Program-made: the position numbers and the translations under genes
Assembly: GCA_963784995.1 (NCBI GenBank)
Contig: CAWATZ010000013.1
Coordinates: 372,001 to 436,000, forward strand
DNA length: 64,000 nucleotides
DNA from: CAWATZ01 sp963784995
Lineage (GTDB): Bacteria > Planctomycetota > Planctomycetia > Gemmatales > Gemmataceae
Direction: 5' to 3'
Shown here: one piece after another, positions 53,637 to 63,005 of the stretch
How positions within the stretch are numbered: position 1 is the first letter of the stretch
Layout: every line of letters begins with the position of its first letter
The notes under the pieces: generated by a model
Database searches by the model: none
What the model was told of the DNA's origin: nothing
What the model saw: only the letters and a program-made list of their open reading frames with translations

Positions 53637-56600
53637 ATGAATAATCTGCATCTGCCTTCCAGTTCGCGAAGCACGGCGACGGCGTGGAACTTCCCGCTGG
53701 GCATCGACGGTTTTCGCTACGCCGACCTCAATCGCGTCCGCCGGCTGATCGCCCTGTTCCAGGTGTTCCGCGATGAGCTGCGGTCAGGCGGATCCGGCCC
53801 TCGCCGAGCGCTACGAAGCCAGTTGCGAGCAGCACTGCCGCGGGAGAGGGCAAGGAAGATACGGAGCTGCTCATCGACGTGGCCCGGCACCTGGATCGCT
53901 TCATCGCCCGCGTTTTCCACATCGAAAAGGAGGTCCACGACCTGAATCGCCGCACCTGCCGAGGACCGGACGGTCTACGAATTCAAGAAACGCTTCCTGG
54001 ATCGGCTGGTGCTGAAAATGCCCCCGGCCGCGGACGGAGCTGGCGGCCATGAACATTGCCGACGTCGAGTTTCGCTATCGGGAACGGGTGGCGGAAGTCC
54101 TCACGCGCGGAGAATGGGCCAACGATCCCGAGCGGGAGCTGGCCGAGGTGGTCCGTGCAGCTGCTCGACCGCCAGGCCGCCGCCAAATCCAGGGGAGACG
54201 CCGCGGAGTCAGGCACGTTGCGAGGAGCGCTTGCGCGACGTCTCGGCCTGGGCGCGGGCGCTGGCCTTTCACCCCGAGCTGAAACAGCGCCGCCGGCAGT
54301 TTGCCTCCTTCGTCCATCCGGAGAAGCTGGACTTTGACAACCTGGTGGCCCGGGAGTTCCATTATCCGGAGCTGCCCACGCTCTTCGAGGGCCCTGCCGA
54401 AGGGCGACGCCACCGCGACGGCTTCGGCCTCACCGACATGCGCATGGCTCCCCGCGAAGCCCTCCGCGAGATGCACTACTGCATCATCTGCCATCCCCGC
54501 GACAAGGATTCCTGTTCCAAGGGGCTGCGCGAGAAAGACGGCTCGGCCAAGAAAAACCCGCTGGGGATCGAGCTGGAGGGCTGTCCGCTCAAGGAGAAGA
54601 TTTCCGAGGCCCACTTGCTCAAGCGCGAGGGCCACGGCATCGGGGCCCTGGCCATGATCATGGTGGACAACCCCCTCTGCGCCGGCACCGGCCACCGCAT
54701 CTGCAACGATTGCATGAAGTCGTGCATCTATCAGAAGCAGACGCCGGTGAACATCCCCCAGATCGAAACCAGCATCCTATCCGACGTGCTGCAGTTGCCC
54801 TACGGCTTCGAGATCTACTCGCTGCTGGCCCGCTGGAACCCGCTCAATCTGCGCCGGCCCTATCCCCTGCCCTACAACGGCAAGAACATCCTGGTCGTCG
54901 GCATGGGCCCGGCCGGCTACACCCTGGCCCACCACCTGCTGAACGAAGGCTTCGGCGTGGTCGGCATCGACGGCCTGCGCATCGAACCGCTCTCCGTGCA
55001 GATGCGCGGGGCCAAGCGGCGCGTGCCGCAGCCGATCAAGGACATCAACGACATCACCGGGCCGCTGGATCGCCGCATCATCCTCGGCTTCGGCGGCGTT
55101 TCCGAATACGGCATCACGGTGCGCTGGGACAAGAACTTCCTGGACATCAATTATCTGCTGCTGATGCGCCGCAAGAAGTTCCGCCTGTACGACGGCATTC
55201 GCTTCGGCGGCACCATGACGCTGGACGACGCCTGGGAACTGGGCTTCGATCACGTCGCCATTTGCGCCGGCGCCGGCAAGCCGACCCTGGTGTCGATGAA
55301 GAACAACCTGCTCCGCGGCGTCCGGCTGGCCTCCGATTTCCTCATGGGTCTGCAAGCCACCGGCGCGTACAAGGCGAACAGCCTGGCCAACCTGCAACTG
55401 CGGCTGCCCGCGGTCGTGATCGGCGGCGGCCTGACCGCCATCGACACGGCGACCGAGATGCAAGCCTACTATGTCGTGCAGGTGGAAAAGGCCCTGGACC
55501 GCTACGACCGTCTGGTTCCGAAGATCGGCGAGGAGGCGATCTGGGCCAGGCTGGACGAGGAAGAGCGGGAGATCGTCGAGACCTGGCTGAAGCATGGCCG
55601 GGCCATTCGGGCCGAGCGCTCCGCCGCCGCGGCCGCCGGACGCGAGCCGGACTTCAATCGCCTGGTGCGGGCCTGGGGCGGCGTCACCATCGTCTATCGC
55701 AAACGCCTGCAAGATTCGCCGGCGTATCGCCTCAACCACGAGGAAGTCATCAAGTCGCTCGAAGAGGGCATCCGCTTTGCCGAACGCCTCAACCCGGTGG
55801 AGTGCATTCCCGACGCGTACGGTGCGGTGGCCGAGATCCGCTGCGAGTATCAGGTGCTGAAGGATGGCCGCTGGCATGCGTCCGGCGAGTTCGTGACCCT
55901 GCCCGCCCGCGCCGTCATGATCGCCGCGGGAACGCATCCCAACACCACCTACGATCGCGAACATCCGGGCACGTTCCAGCTGGACGACAAGGGCGAATTC
56001 TATCGCGGCCACAAGTTCCAGGAGAGCGACGGCGACCCGGAAGCTGGTGCCGGTGGGTCGGGGAGAAATCGGCTTCTTTACCTCCTACGAGAACCAGGGC
56101 CGCTACGTCACCTTCTTCGGCGACAATCACCCCACTTATGCCGGCAACGTGGTCAAGGCGATGGCCTCCGCCAAGGACGGCTATCCGGAAATCGCCCGCG
56201 CTTTTCCAGGAAGAGATCGCCCGGCAGAAACCCGAGGACCAGCCGGAACGCGAACGCAACTGGGTCATGTTCGCCGAATCGCTGGACGAGCAGCTCGTCG
56301 CCGAGGTGGTCGATGCGCTGCGGCTGACGCATCAGATCGTCGAGGTGGTGGTGCGTGCCCCGCTGGCCGCTCGCAATTTCCATCCCGGCGAGTTCTATCG
56401 CTTGCAGAACTACGAAACGTTCGCGGAGGAGGTCGATGGCATCAAGCTGACCATGGAAGGGATCGCCCTGACCGGGGCCTGGGTCGATCGCGACCGCGGG
56501 CTTGATCTCGCTCATCGTGCTGGAAATGGGCGGCAGCAGCCGGCTGTGTTCCTTGCTGGAGCCGGGCGAGAAGGTCGTGCTCATGGGCCCCACGGGCACC

Positions 56601-57271
56601 CCCACCGAGATTCCCGAGCAACCAGACGGTCGTCCTCGCCGGCGGGGGCCTGGGCAACGCCGTCCTCTTTTCCATCGCCCTGGCCTTGAAGGAGAAGAAC
56701 AACAAGGTGATCTACTTCGCCGGCTACCGCGCTCCCACCGACCTGTTCAAGCGCCACGAGATCGAAAAGGCGTGCGACGTGGTGGTCTGGAGCACCGACC
56801 AGCGGCCCTGGCATCGAGCCGGCCCGGCCGCAGGACCGCACGTTCTCGGGTAACATCGTCGAGGCCATGCAAGCCTACGCCTCGGGCCAGCTGGGCGAGC
56901 AGCCGATTCCCCTGGCCGACGCCCAGCGCATCATCGCCATCGGCTCCGACCGCATGATGGCCGCCGTCAAGAACGCCCTCGCCGACAAGCTGAGCCGGCA
57001 CTTCCCCAACCGGCCCACGGCCATCGGCTCCATCAACTCGCCGATGCAGTGCATGATGAAGGAGATCTGCGCCCAGTGCTTGCAGCGCCACGTGGACCCG
57101 GTGACGAAAGAGGAATCGTTCGTCTTCAGCTGCTTCAACCAGGATCAACTGTTGCAAACGGTCGATTTCACCAACCTGAACACCCGGCTCCGCCAGAACA
57201 GCGCCGCGGAGAAGCTGACGTCGCTGTGGATCGATCACCTGTTCTCGGCACGGTTGGTGCAGACGGTGTAA
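53637..57271 (+). pseudogene. large FAD/NAD(P) oxidoreductase (GltD-like plus PyrK/FNR-like), about eleven frameshifts
   Basis: One protein of about 1200 residues spread over three frames. The N-terminal region is helical (LLIDVARHLDRFIARVFHIE). The intact middle (54210-56030) has a cysteine cluster (MHYCIICHPRDKDSC, CAGTGHRICNDCMKSCIYQK), an FAD motif (NILVVGMGPAGYTLAHHLLN) and an NAD(P) motif (AVVIGGGLTAIDTATE), as in the glutamate-synthase small chain. The C-terminal part resembles ferredoxin-reductase or dihydroorotate-dehydrogenase electron-transfer subunits (VVLAGGGLGNAVLFSIALAL) and ends with CMMKEICAQCLQRHVD. It probably links NAD(P)H to an iron-sulfur acceptor. Every frame change is +1. 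The flanks of the gene are affected while the centre is clean. Confidence 0.75.
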
Positions 57272-57303
57272 GAAGGGTCAGGGCCCACAAGCAGGAGCAA
57301 GCA

Positions 57304-58155
57304 ATGTCCGACCGAACCTTGTTGATCGATGGTGTTCAGGTTCCCCGCTTCCTGTACGGCACCGCCTGGAAGGAGGATGAGACTCAGCGCCTGACCGAAC
57401 TCGCTCTGCGGCAGGGCTTTCGGGGCATCGATACCGCCAACCAGCGTCGCCATTACCACGAGGCCGCGGTCGGGCAGGGCATCGCGGCGGCGATTACGAG
57501 CGGCCTGGTGGTCCGCGAGGACCTGTTCTTGCAAACCAAGTTCACCTTCCGGCCGGGACAGGATGATCGCCTCCCCTACGACCCAAAGGCCCCGATCCCA
57601 ACCCAGGTCGAGCAGTCGTTCGCCAGCTCGCTTCTGCATCTGGGCGTCGAGGTGATCGATTCCTACGTGCTGCATGGCCCAACGCAGCGGGTCGGTCTGG
57701 GTCCAGCCGACTGGCAGGCCTGGCGAGCGATGGAGGCCATCCACGACAGCGGCCGGGCTCGCCTGCTCGGCGTCAGCAACGTTACCCTCGAACAGTTGCA
57801 GCAGCTGTGTCAGCAGGCACGCATCCGGCCCCGCTTCGTCCAGAACCGCTGCTATGCCTCCAGAGGCTGGGATCGTCGCGTCCGGGAGTTCTGCGCTGCT
57901 AACGGAATGGTGTATCAGGGATTCTCTTTGCTCACCGCTAATCGTGATGTGCTGGCGCGTCCCGAATTGGCTCGGATCGCCCAGCGCCACGGGCAGACCG
58001 CCAGTCAGATCGTGTTCCGGTTCGCGCTTGACGTGGGCATGGTCCCTCTGACCGGGACCACTAACCAGAGGCATATGCAGGAGGATCTCGAAGTCTTCGA
58101 TTTCCGACTGGAGCCCGAGGAAGTCGTGCAAATTGAGAACGCGATTTCCCGTTAG
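57304..58155 (+). CDS. aldo/keto reductase
   Basis: An intact 283-residue protein of the aldo/keto reductase family. The catalytic tetrad is visible: Asp43 in GFRGIDTAN, Tyr51 in RRHYHEA, Lys79 in LQTKFTF and His124 in SYVLHGP. The nucleotide-binding end has QIVFRFALDVGMVPLTGTTN. It is an NAD(P)H-dependent reductase of carbonyl compounds; the substrate is unknown. The ATG at 57304 is 33 bp after the oxidoreductase stop, with AGGAGCAAGCA upstream, so the two may be cotranscribed. Its stop codon lies inside the following hairpin. Confidence 0.88.
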   Translation: MSDRTLLIDGVQVPRFLYGTAWKEDETQRLTELALRQGFRGIDTANQRRHYHEAAVGQGIAAAITSGLVVREDLFLQTKFTFRPGQDDRLPYDPKAPIPTQVEQSFASSLLHLGVEVIDSYVLHGPTQRVGLGPADWQAWRAMEAIHDSGRARLLGVSNVTLEQLQQLCQQARIRPRFVQNRCYASRGWDRRVREFCAANGMVYQGFSLLTANRDVLARPELARIAQRHGQTASQIVFRFALDVGMVPLTGTTNQRHMQEDLEVFDFRLEPEEVVQIENAISR

Positions 58156-58249
58156 CCGCGACGCGGAGCCGCGCAGCGGCGCAGCGGAGCGCGTTCGTGG
58201 TTGCAAACGCGCTCCGCTGCGCCGCTGCGCGGCTCCGCGTCGCGGCTAA
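58152..58249. terminator. 44-bp perfect hairpin between convergent genes
   Basis: The arms 58152-58195 and 58206-58249 are exact complements with a ten-base loop. The left arm contains the aldo/keto reductase stop codon, and the right arm ends five bases before the stop of the VIT/VWA gene. Probably a bidirectional terminator derived from a palindromic repeat. Confidence 0.8.
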
Positions 58250-58254
58250 ACAAT

Positions 58255-60675
58255 TCACTTCCCAGCAGCGAACAGTTGATCGATCTCCTTGTCGGTCAGC
58301 TTGTCCTTGCCGTCGTTGGCATCGACGATCAGGGCGGTGCCGCTAGGCGTGATCCAGACCAGGTGATTGCCCAGACGGTAGACGTCCTTGACGAGCGGGT
58401 GCCGTTCCAGGATGCGGAAGTACGCATCGCTCTGGGCCTTGACCACCAGCAGCTTGTTCTTGTCGGTAAAGCCCTGATCGACCCAGACGCCGCCAACGTC
58501 GAGCAAGGTCCGGCCCTGGACCTGCTGCACTGCCGTCCGCTCCAGCTTGCTCTGAGCCCGCAGCTGAGCCGTCTGCAGCGCGATGTCCACGCCCAGCTTG
58601 CCGGTCTGGACGGCCTCCTGATTGTGCTGCCGCAGCGCCTTCAAGGCCTCGTCCTGGACCTTCTTCCTGTCACGGGCCTCTTCCTTGGCCTTGCCGCCGC
58701 CGCCGCTGCCGCCCCTGGGGTCGGCCGGTTTGTTCAGCTCGCGCTCGGCGATGTCGCCCCGAAGACGGCCCAGGCCCTCCTTGTCGTCCTTACCCTCGCC
58801 TTTACCGGCGTCCTTCAGGAATTCGACCACGGGCCGGGCGCCCTTCTCCGGTGTGACCGGAGCGAGTGCCGGTGGCGGCGCTGCCGGGCCCGGCACGCCG
58901 AGGGCTGGCCGGCGTGCGGGATCATGGTTCACCACGGGCACCACGGCGTCCGGGACAATCAGCCAGCTGGTGTAAGGCGTGGTGATCCCGTACCTCTTCG
59001 CCAGGGCGACGGTTTCCTCGACCAGTTCCTTTTTCTCGCCGTTGGCCCGGATCTGGTCCAGGAGGAAGCCGACCTTGCGCCGCGCCCAGAGATGCTCGAC
59101 AAAGCCCTTGTCGTCGCCCGTCTTGGCCGGGAACGTCAACTCGTAGACGAACTCGCGGGTTTCCTTGTTGACCTGGCCCGTCACCTTGATGGCCGAGGGG
59201 CCCTTGCCGTGATAGCGGCCCAAAACGATCAGCTGATTGCCGTGGAACAGGTCGGGCAGCTGAGTGGGATAGACCTCCAGCAGGCTCACCTCGCCGGTTG
59301 CCGCCACCTTGAGGTTGGTCAGCACGGGATTGCTGATCTTGGAGTACAGACCACTGACCTTGGTCTCGATGTCCTCGGCGGGCCGGACGTAGGTGCTGAG
59401 GGCGCGGGTCTGCTCGGCCAGCTGGTCGAGCATGGAAGCATTGACGTCATCGCCGACACCAAAGGTGAAGATGCGGGTGTTCGCAGAGTTCTTGGTGAGA
59501 GTGTTCTTGAGGATCTTGTCCGCGTTGGTCTCGCCGATGGTCGGCTGGCCGTCCGTGAAGAAGACCACCGTGAAGCTCCGGCCTTCCTCCTTGGTCCGAT
59601 ACGCCAGAGCGGCGGCCAGGGCGTCGTTGATGGCGGTGCCGCCAGTCGCTTCCAGGGCCTCCACCCACTTGCTGGCATGCTCCAGGTTCTCATCGGAAAC
59701 GTCCGAGAACTTGTCGCGGTACTTGTTGACCGTGGTGGCAAAGTTGATCAGGGCAAAGCGGTCCTTGCTGCCCAGGTTCTTCAGGCAATACTTCAAGGCG
59801 TTGCGGGCCTGGTCCATCTTGGCGCCACGCATCGAACCGGACGTGTCCAGTACCAGCACCATGTCCCGAGGCACCTGGTACTCCTTCGAGATGTTCACCT
59901 TGGGGCTGACCAGCAGACAGAAGTAACCGTTCTCGCCAGCCAGCGGCCGATGGGTGAGTGTGGTCAGGCCGACGTCCTTGTCGGAGGTGGAGTAGAACAT
60001 CTGGAAGTCCTTGTCCAGCAGCCCCTGATTGCGGTCGAAGCTGACCGTCACCTCACTGTCGTTCTTGCGTTTCAGCGTGATGGCGTGCGTCGGACTGTAG
60101 ACGTTGGCCACTCCATGCTGGCTCTTGATCGTCGCCGTGATCGAGAAGTCCTCCAGCGTGGCGGTGGCCTTGCCGTCGGTCTTCAGCGGATAGACGTACT
60201 CCACCAGGTTGCTGCCCTCCTTGGGAGCGACGCTGGTGAAACTGAGGGAAACCTTCTGGTCGCCCCTGGCCGGCACCGGGAAAACGCGCATGCGGAACAG
60301 GTTGTTGCCGACGTATTCGAGCAGTCCCGGGTCTTGCGTGCGGCGGACGATGGAGGTGTAGATGTCGCGGGCCTTGCCGGCTTCGAGCAGTTCGCCGGTC
60401 GTTTCCTTGCCGCCGACCCACATGGTGAACTTGTTGACCGTGGCGCCCTTGGGCACCGGGAAGAGGTAGGTGGCCTCCAGCTGGCGGTCGGTGTGATTGC
60501 GGAAGGTCTGCTCGACCCGGGTGACGGCGACCTGATCCTCGATGGCGATGGTCACCTTGTGGTTGAGCATGGCCAGGGGAGGCAGACTTTTTTCTTCGGG
60601 GATCAGCAGGCCGTGAGCCGAGATGGGCCCGACGAGGGCCAGGAGCAATCCTGCCGCGAGGAATTGCCGGTACAT
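58255..60675 (-). CDS. VIT and von Willebrand A domain protein
   Basis: An intact 806-residue exported protein with signal peptide (FLAAGLLLALVGPISAHG). The VIT domain (about residues 35-165) shows VTRVEQTFRNHTDRQLEATY and LFPVPKGATVNKFTMWVGGK. The VWA domain has the MIDAS motif VLVLDTSGSMRG (Asp near residue 276), GGTAINDAL and VVFFTDGQPT, so metal-dependent ligand binding is expected. A Gly/Lys-rich linker (PRGGSGGGGKAKEEARDRKK) leads to a C-terminal region ending SGTALIVDANDGKDKLTDKE. The ATG at 60675 has GAGAGGACACCCC upstream; the frame continues far upstream only as a shadow of the SDR gene. Confidence 0.9.
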   Translation of the reverse strand: MYRQFLAAGLLLALVGPISAHGLLIPEEKSLPPLAMLNHKVTIAIEDQVAVTRVEQTFRNHTDRQLEATYLFPVPKGATVNKFTMWVGGKETTGELLEAGKARDIYTSIVRRTQDPGLLEYVGNNLFRMRVFPVPARGDQKVSLSFTSVAPKEGSNLVEYVYPLKTDGKATATLEDFSITATIKSQHGVANVYSPTHAITLKRKNDSEVTVSFDRNQGLLDKDFQMFYSTSDKDVGLTTLTHRPLAGENGYFCLLVSPKVNISKEYQVPRDMVLVLDTSGSMRGAKMDQARNALKYCLKNLGSKDRFALINFATTVNKYRDKFSDVSDENLEHASKWVEALEATGGTAINDALAAALAYRTKEEGRSFTVVFFTDGQPTIGETNADKILKNTLTKNSANTRIFTFGVGDDVNASMLDQLAEQTRALSTYVRPAEDIETKVSGLYSKISNPVLTNLKVAATGEVSLLEVYPTQLPDLFHGNQLIVLGRYHGKGPSAIKVTGQVNKETREFVYELTFPAKTGDDKGFVEHLWARRKVGFLLDQIRANGEKKELVEETVALAKRYGITTPYTSWLIVPDAVVPVVNHDPARRPALGVPGPAAPPPALAPVTPEKGARPVVEFLKDAGKGEGKDDKEGLGRLRGDIAERELNKPADPRGGSGGGGKAKEEARDRKKVQDEALKALRQHNQEAVQTGKLGVDIALQTAQLRAQSKLERTAVQQVQGRTLLDVGGVWVDQGFTDKNKLLVVKAQSDAYFRILERHPLVKDVYRLGNHLVWITPSGTALIVDANDGKDKLTDKEIDQLFAAGK

Positions 60676-60791
60676 GGGGTGTCCTCTCCGGAAGGGCGAA
60701 GGCCGCCAGACAGAGTCGGCTTGAGGAAGGCCACTCCTTCTTCGCGCGGTCTGGTATAGAGAAGACGAGAACAACACCCCGATGGATTGGC

Positions 60792-61850
60792 CTACGCCGC
60801 CTTGCGCTCCTGTTTCACCGGCTGGCTGCGTTCCGGCAACTGGTTGGTGCGGCAGTACCAATCGTGCGTATCCCGCACGGTTTCCAGGAGGGGGCGGGCC
60901 TGATAGCCCAGCTCGGCGTGGGCCCGGTCGGAGGAATAGTACCAGTGGTAGCGGCTCACCCGAACCTGCTGCATGGATGGGTAAGGCTCCCGGCCGACGA
61001 AACGCGAGCGCAATTCGGCATAGCAGGCCAGGACGGCGAACACCCAGCGCGGCGCCCGGAACCAGGCCCACGACGACAGGCCGCGCACGGCCGCCAGGGA
61101 ACGGATGAAGTCCACCATGGTGACGTTTTCGCCGCCGAGGACGTAGCGCCGGCCGCTCTTGCCGTGCTCGGCCGCCAGCAAATGCCCCCGGGCCACGTCG
61201 CGCACGTCCACGAAATTCAAGCCGCCCGGCGGCAGCAGCGGCACCTTGCCTTTCCAGCAGCGCAGACAGAGTCGGCCCATGACCGAACGTTCGTAATCCT
61301 CCGGTCCAATCAGGTACGCGGGATTGACGACCACGACGTCGCTTCCCTGGCCGGCGGCCGCCAGGGCAAGATCCTCGGCCGCTTTCTTGGCGTGGACGTA
61401 ATCGACCCGCAAACGCTGCAATTGAAACGGCGCCGTTTCCGTCAGCACTTCCGAAGCGTGGAGGGAGGCGCCGATGGCCACGACGCTGGACGTGTGGACC
61501 AGGCGTGCCGTCGCCGGGAGGGCCTGCAAGACGTTCCGGGTCCCGACCACGTGGATCTCGTGCATCTGCTGCAGTGCCCGACCCCAGACGCCAACGGGGC
61601 CGGCCGTGTGAAAGACGACGTGGCAGTCGGACAGGGCACGCCGCACGGCCACGGCATCGCGAACGTCCGCGAAATGGCATTCGACCGGGTCCAGCAACCC
61701 GGCCAGTTCCCGCGACCCAGGACGCAGGCCGAGGATCCGCACGTGGGCCCCCACCGACAGCAGCCGCCGAACCAGCTGCCAGCCGAGGAAGCCGGTCCCG
61801 CCCGTCACGCATACTCGTTTGCCATTCCAGAACCGCGGATCGGGCTCCAT
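60792..61850 (-). CDS. NAD(P)-dependent epimerase/dihydroflavonol-4-reductase-like SDR
   Basis: An intact 352-residue extended SDR. The nucleotide motif is VCVTGGTGFLGWQLVRRLLS, the active-site tyrosine and lysine are in DYVHAKKAAEDLAL (YxxxK), and NPAYLIGPEDYE is the substrate-loop signature. It resembles HpnA-type hopanoid-associated sugar epimerases/reductases. The start at 61850 has GGAGAGGCAGG upstream. It is 125 bp downstream of a related SDR and near a GT2 gene on the same strand, which suggests a shared lipid or glycan pathway. Confidence 0.85.
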   Translation of the reverse strand: MEPDPRFWNGKRVCVTGGTGFLGWQLVRRLLSVGAHVRILGLRPGSRELAGLLDPVECHFADVRDAVAVRRALSDCHVVFHTAGPVGVWGRALQQMHEIHVVGTRNVLQALPATARLVHTSSVVAIGASLHASEVLTETAPFQLQRLRVDYVHAKKAAEDLALAAAGQGSDVVVVNPAYLIGPEDYERSVMGRLCLRCWKGKVPLLPPGGLNFVDVRDVARGHLLAAEHGKSGRRYVLGGENVTMVDFIRSLAAVRGLSSWAWFRAPRWVFAVLACYAELRSRFVGREPYPSMQQVRVSRYHWYYSSDRAHAELGYQARPLLETVRDTHDWYCRTNQLPERSQPVKQERKAA

Positions 61851-61975
61851 CCTGCCTCTCCTTCGTCGCTCCGTCTCTTTCCCGTTTCGGGGAGGACAAC
61901 CTCTCCCCAAACCCCACTCCCTGATTTCTGTTATCGGCCAATCGGGAGTGGGACTTGAGTCATTTGTCTCAACGG

Positions 61976-62986
61976 TTACGCGCTGAGCGTTCGATGGGAG
62001 GAGCGCGTCCAGAAAGCATGGGCGTCGGCCAGGGATTGCCGGAGCGGTCGTGTTTGGAATCCCAGTTCGCGCCGGGCCTTGGTGGCATGGTAAAAGAAAT
62101 ACAGGCCCAGCAGCGCCGCCTGTGCCGAGGACAGGTAAGGTCGTCTGGATGCTTTCCGGGGGAGGAAATCGCCGATCAATCCAATCACGGACGCCAGGGC
62201 GTTGGGTAACCGAATCCGTGGAATCATGCGCGGATCAGCCCGGCCCAGTTCGCGGAAGAAGGTCTGGTAGGTGTGATTGTCACCCACCAGGAGATAGCGT
62301 TCGCCAGGCCGGCCTTTCTCCGCCGCCAGGCGAATACCCTGGGCCACGTCGCGCACGTCCACAAAGTTGTTGCCGCCGCCAAAGTAAAAAGGAATCCGCC
62401 TCTTCCAGAAACGCCGGCACAGCGTTCCAAACTCACTGCCGGCAAAATCGTCCGGTCCCACCACGCTCCCTGGATTGACGACGACAACCTCCAATCCCTT
62501 CCCGTTGGCAGACAGGGCAGCCTCTTCCGCCCAGCGCTTGGTGGTGACGTACGGCACGCGGTAGGAACGCAGGTTCCAGACGGCCGTTTCATCCAGGATG
62601 CGCGGCGTCGCCGAACCACCCACTGCGGCAATCGAACTGGTGTGGACAAATCGTTGGATCTGTGCTTGCCGGGACGCTTCCAGCAGATTGCGCGTCCCTT
62701 CGACGTTGACTCGATAATACGCTTGCCAGTCGCTGTCGAACCCAACGGCGCCGGCAACGTGAACGACAACGTCACAATCAGTTAGACTGCGTGCCAGACC
62801 GGTCACGTCATCGAGGGGAGCAACCCGGCATTGGACTCCGTTCGCCAGCAGGCGTTTCACGTCCGAGGTGGGGCGAACCAGTGCGACGACTCCGGCACCG
62901 TGGCGGCGCAGCTCCAGGGCGACGTGGTGGCCAACGAAGCCCGTCGCTCCGGTGATGGCCACGTTTCGACCATTCCAGCCAGACAT
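61976..62986 (-). CDS. NAD(P)-dependent epimerase/dihydroflavonol-4-reductase-like SDR
   Basis: An intact 336-residue extended SDR: VAITGATGFVGHHVALELRR is the dinucleotide motif, VPYVTTKRWAEEAAL contains YxxxK, and NPGSVVGPDDFAG is the substrate loop. It is paralogous to the following gene (FVDVRDVA is shared). The ATG at 62986 lies 20 bp after the stop of the GT2 gene, with GGGAGAAAGCGGC upstream, so the three probably form an operon. It is related to hopanoid-associated HpnA, but the substrate cannot be told. Confidence 0.87.
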   Translation of the reverse strand: MSGWNGRNVAITGATGFVGHHVALELRRHGAGVVALVRPTSDVKRLLANGVQCRVAPLDDVTGLARSLTDCDVVVHVAGAVGFDSDWQAYYRVNVEGTRNLLEASRQAQIQRFVHTSSIAAVGGSATPRILDETAVWNLRSYRVPYVTTKRWAEEAALSANGKGLEVVVVNPGSVVGPDDFAGSEFGTLCRRFWKRRIPFYFGGGNNFVDVRDVAQGIRLAAEKGRPGERYLLVGDNHTYQTFFRELGRADPRMIPRIRLPNALASVIGLIGDFLPRKASRRPYLSSAQAALLGLYFFYHATKARRELGFQTRPLRQSLADAHAFWTRSSHRTLSA

Positions 62987-63005
62987 GCCGCTTTCTCCCA
63001 GATTG

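Noticed and set aside
58201..60759. Plus-strand open frame of 852 codons opposite the VIT/VWA gene
   Set aside because: The minus strand encodes clear VIT and VWA domains; the opposite frame is open only because of high GC third positions.
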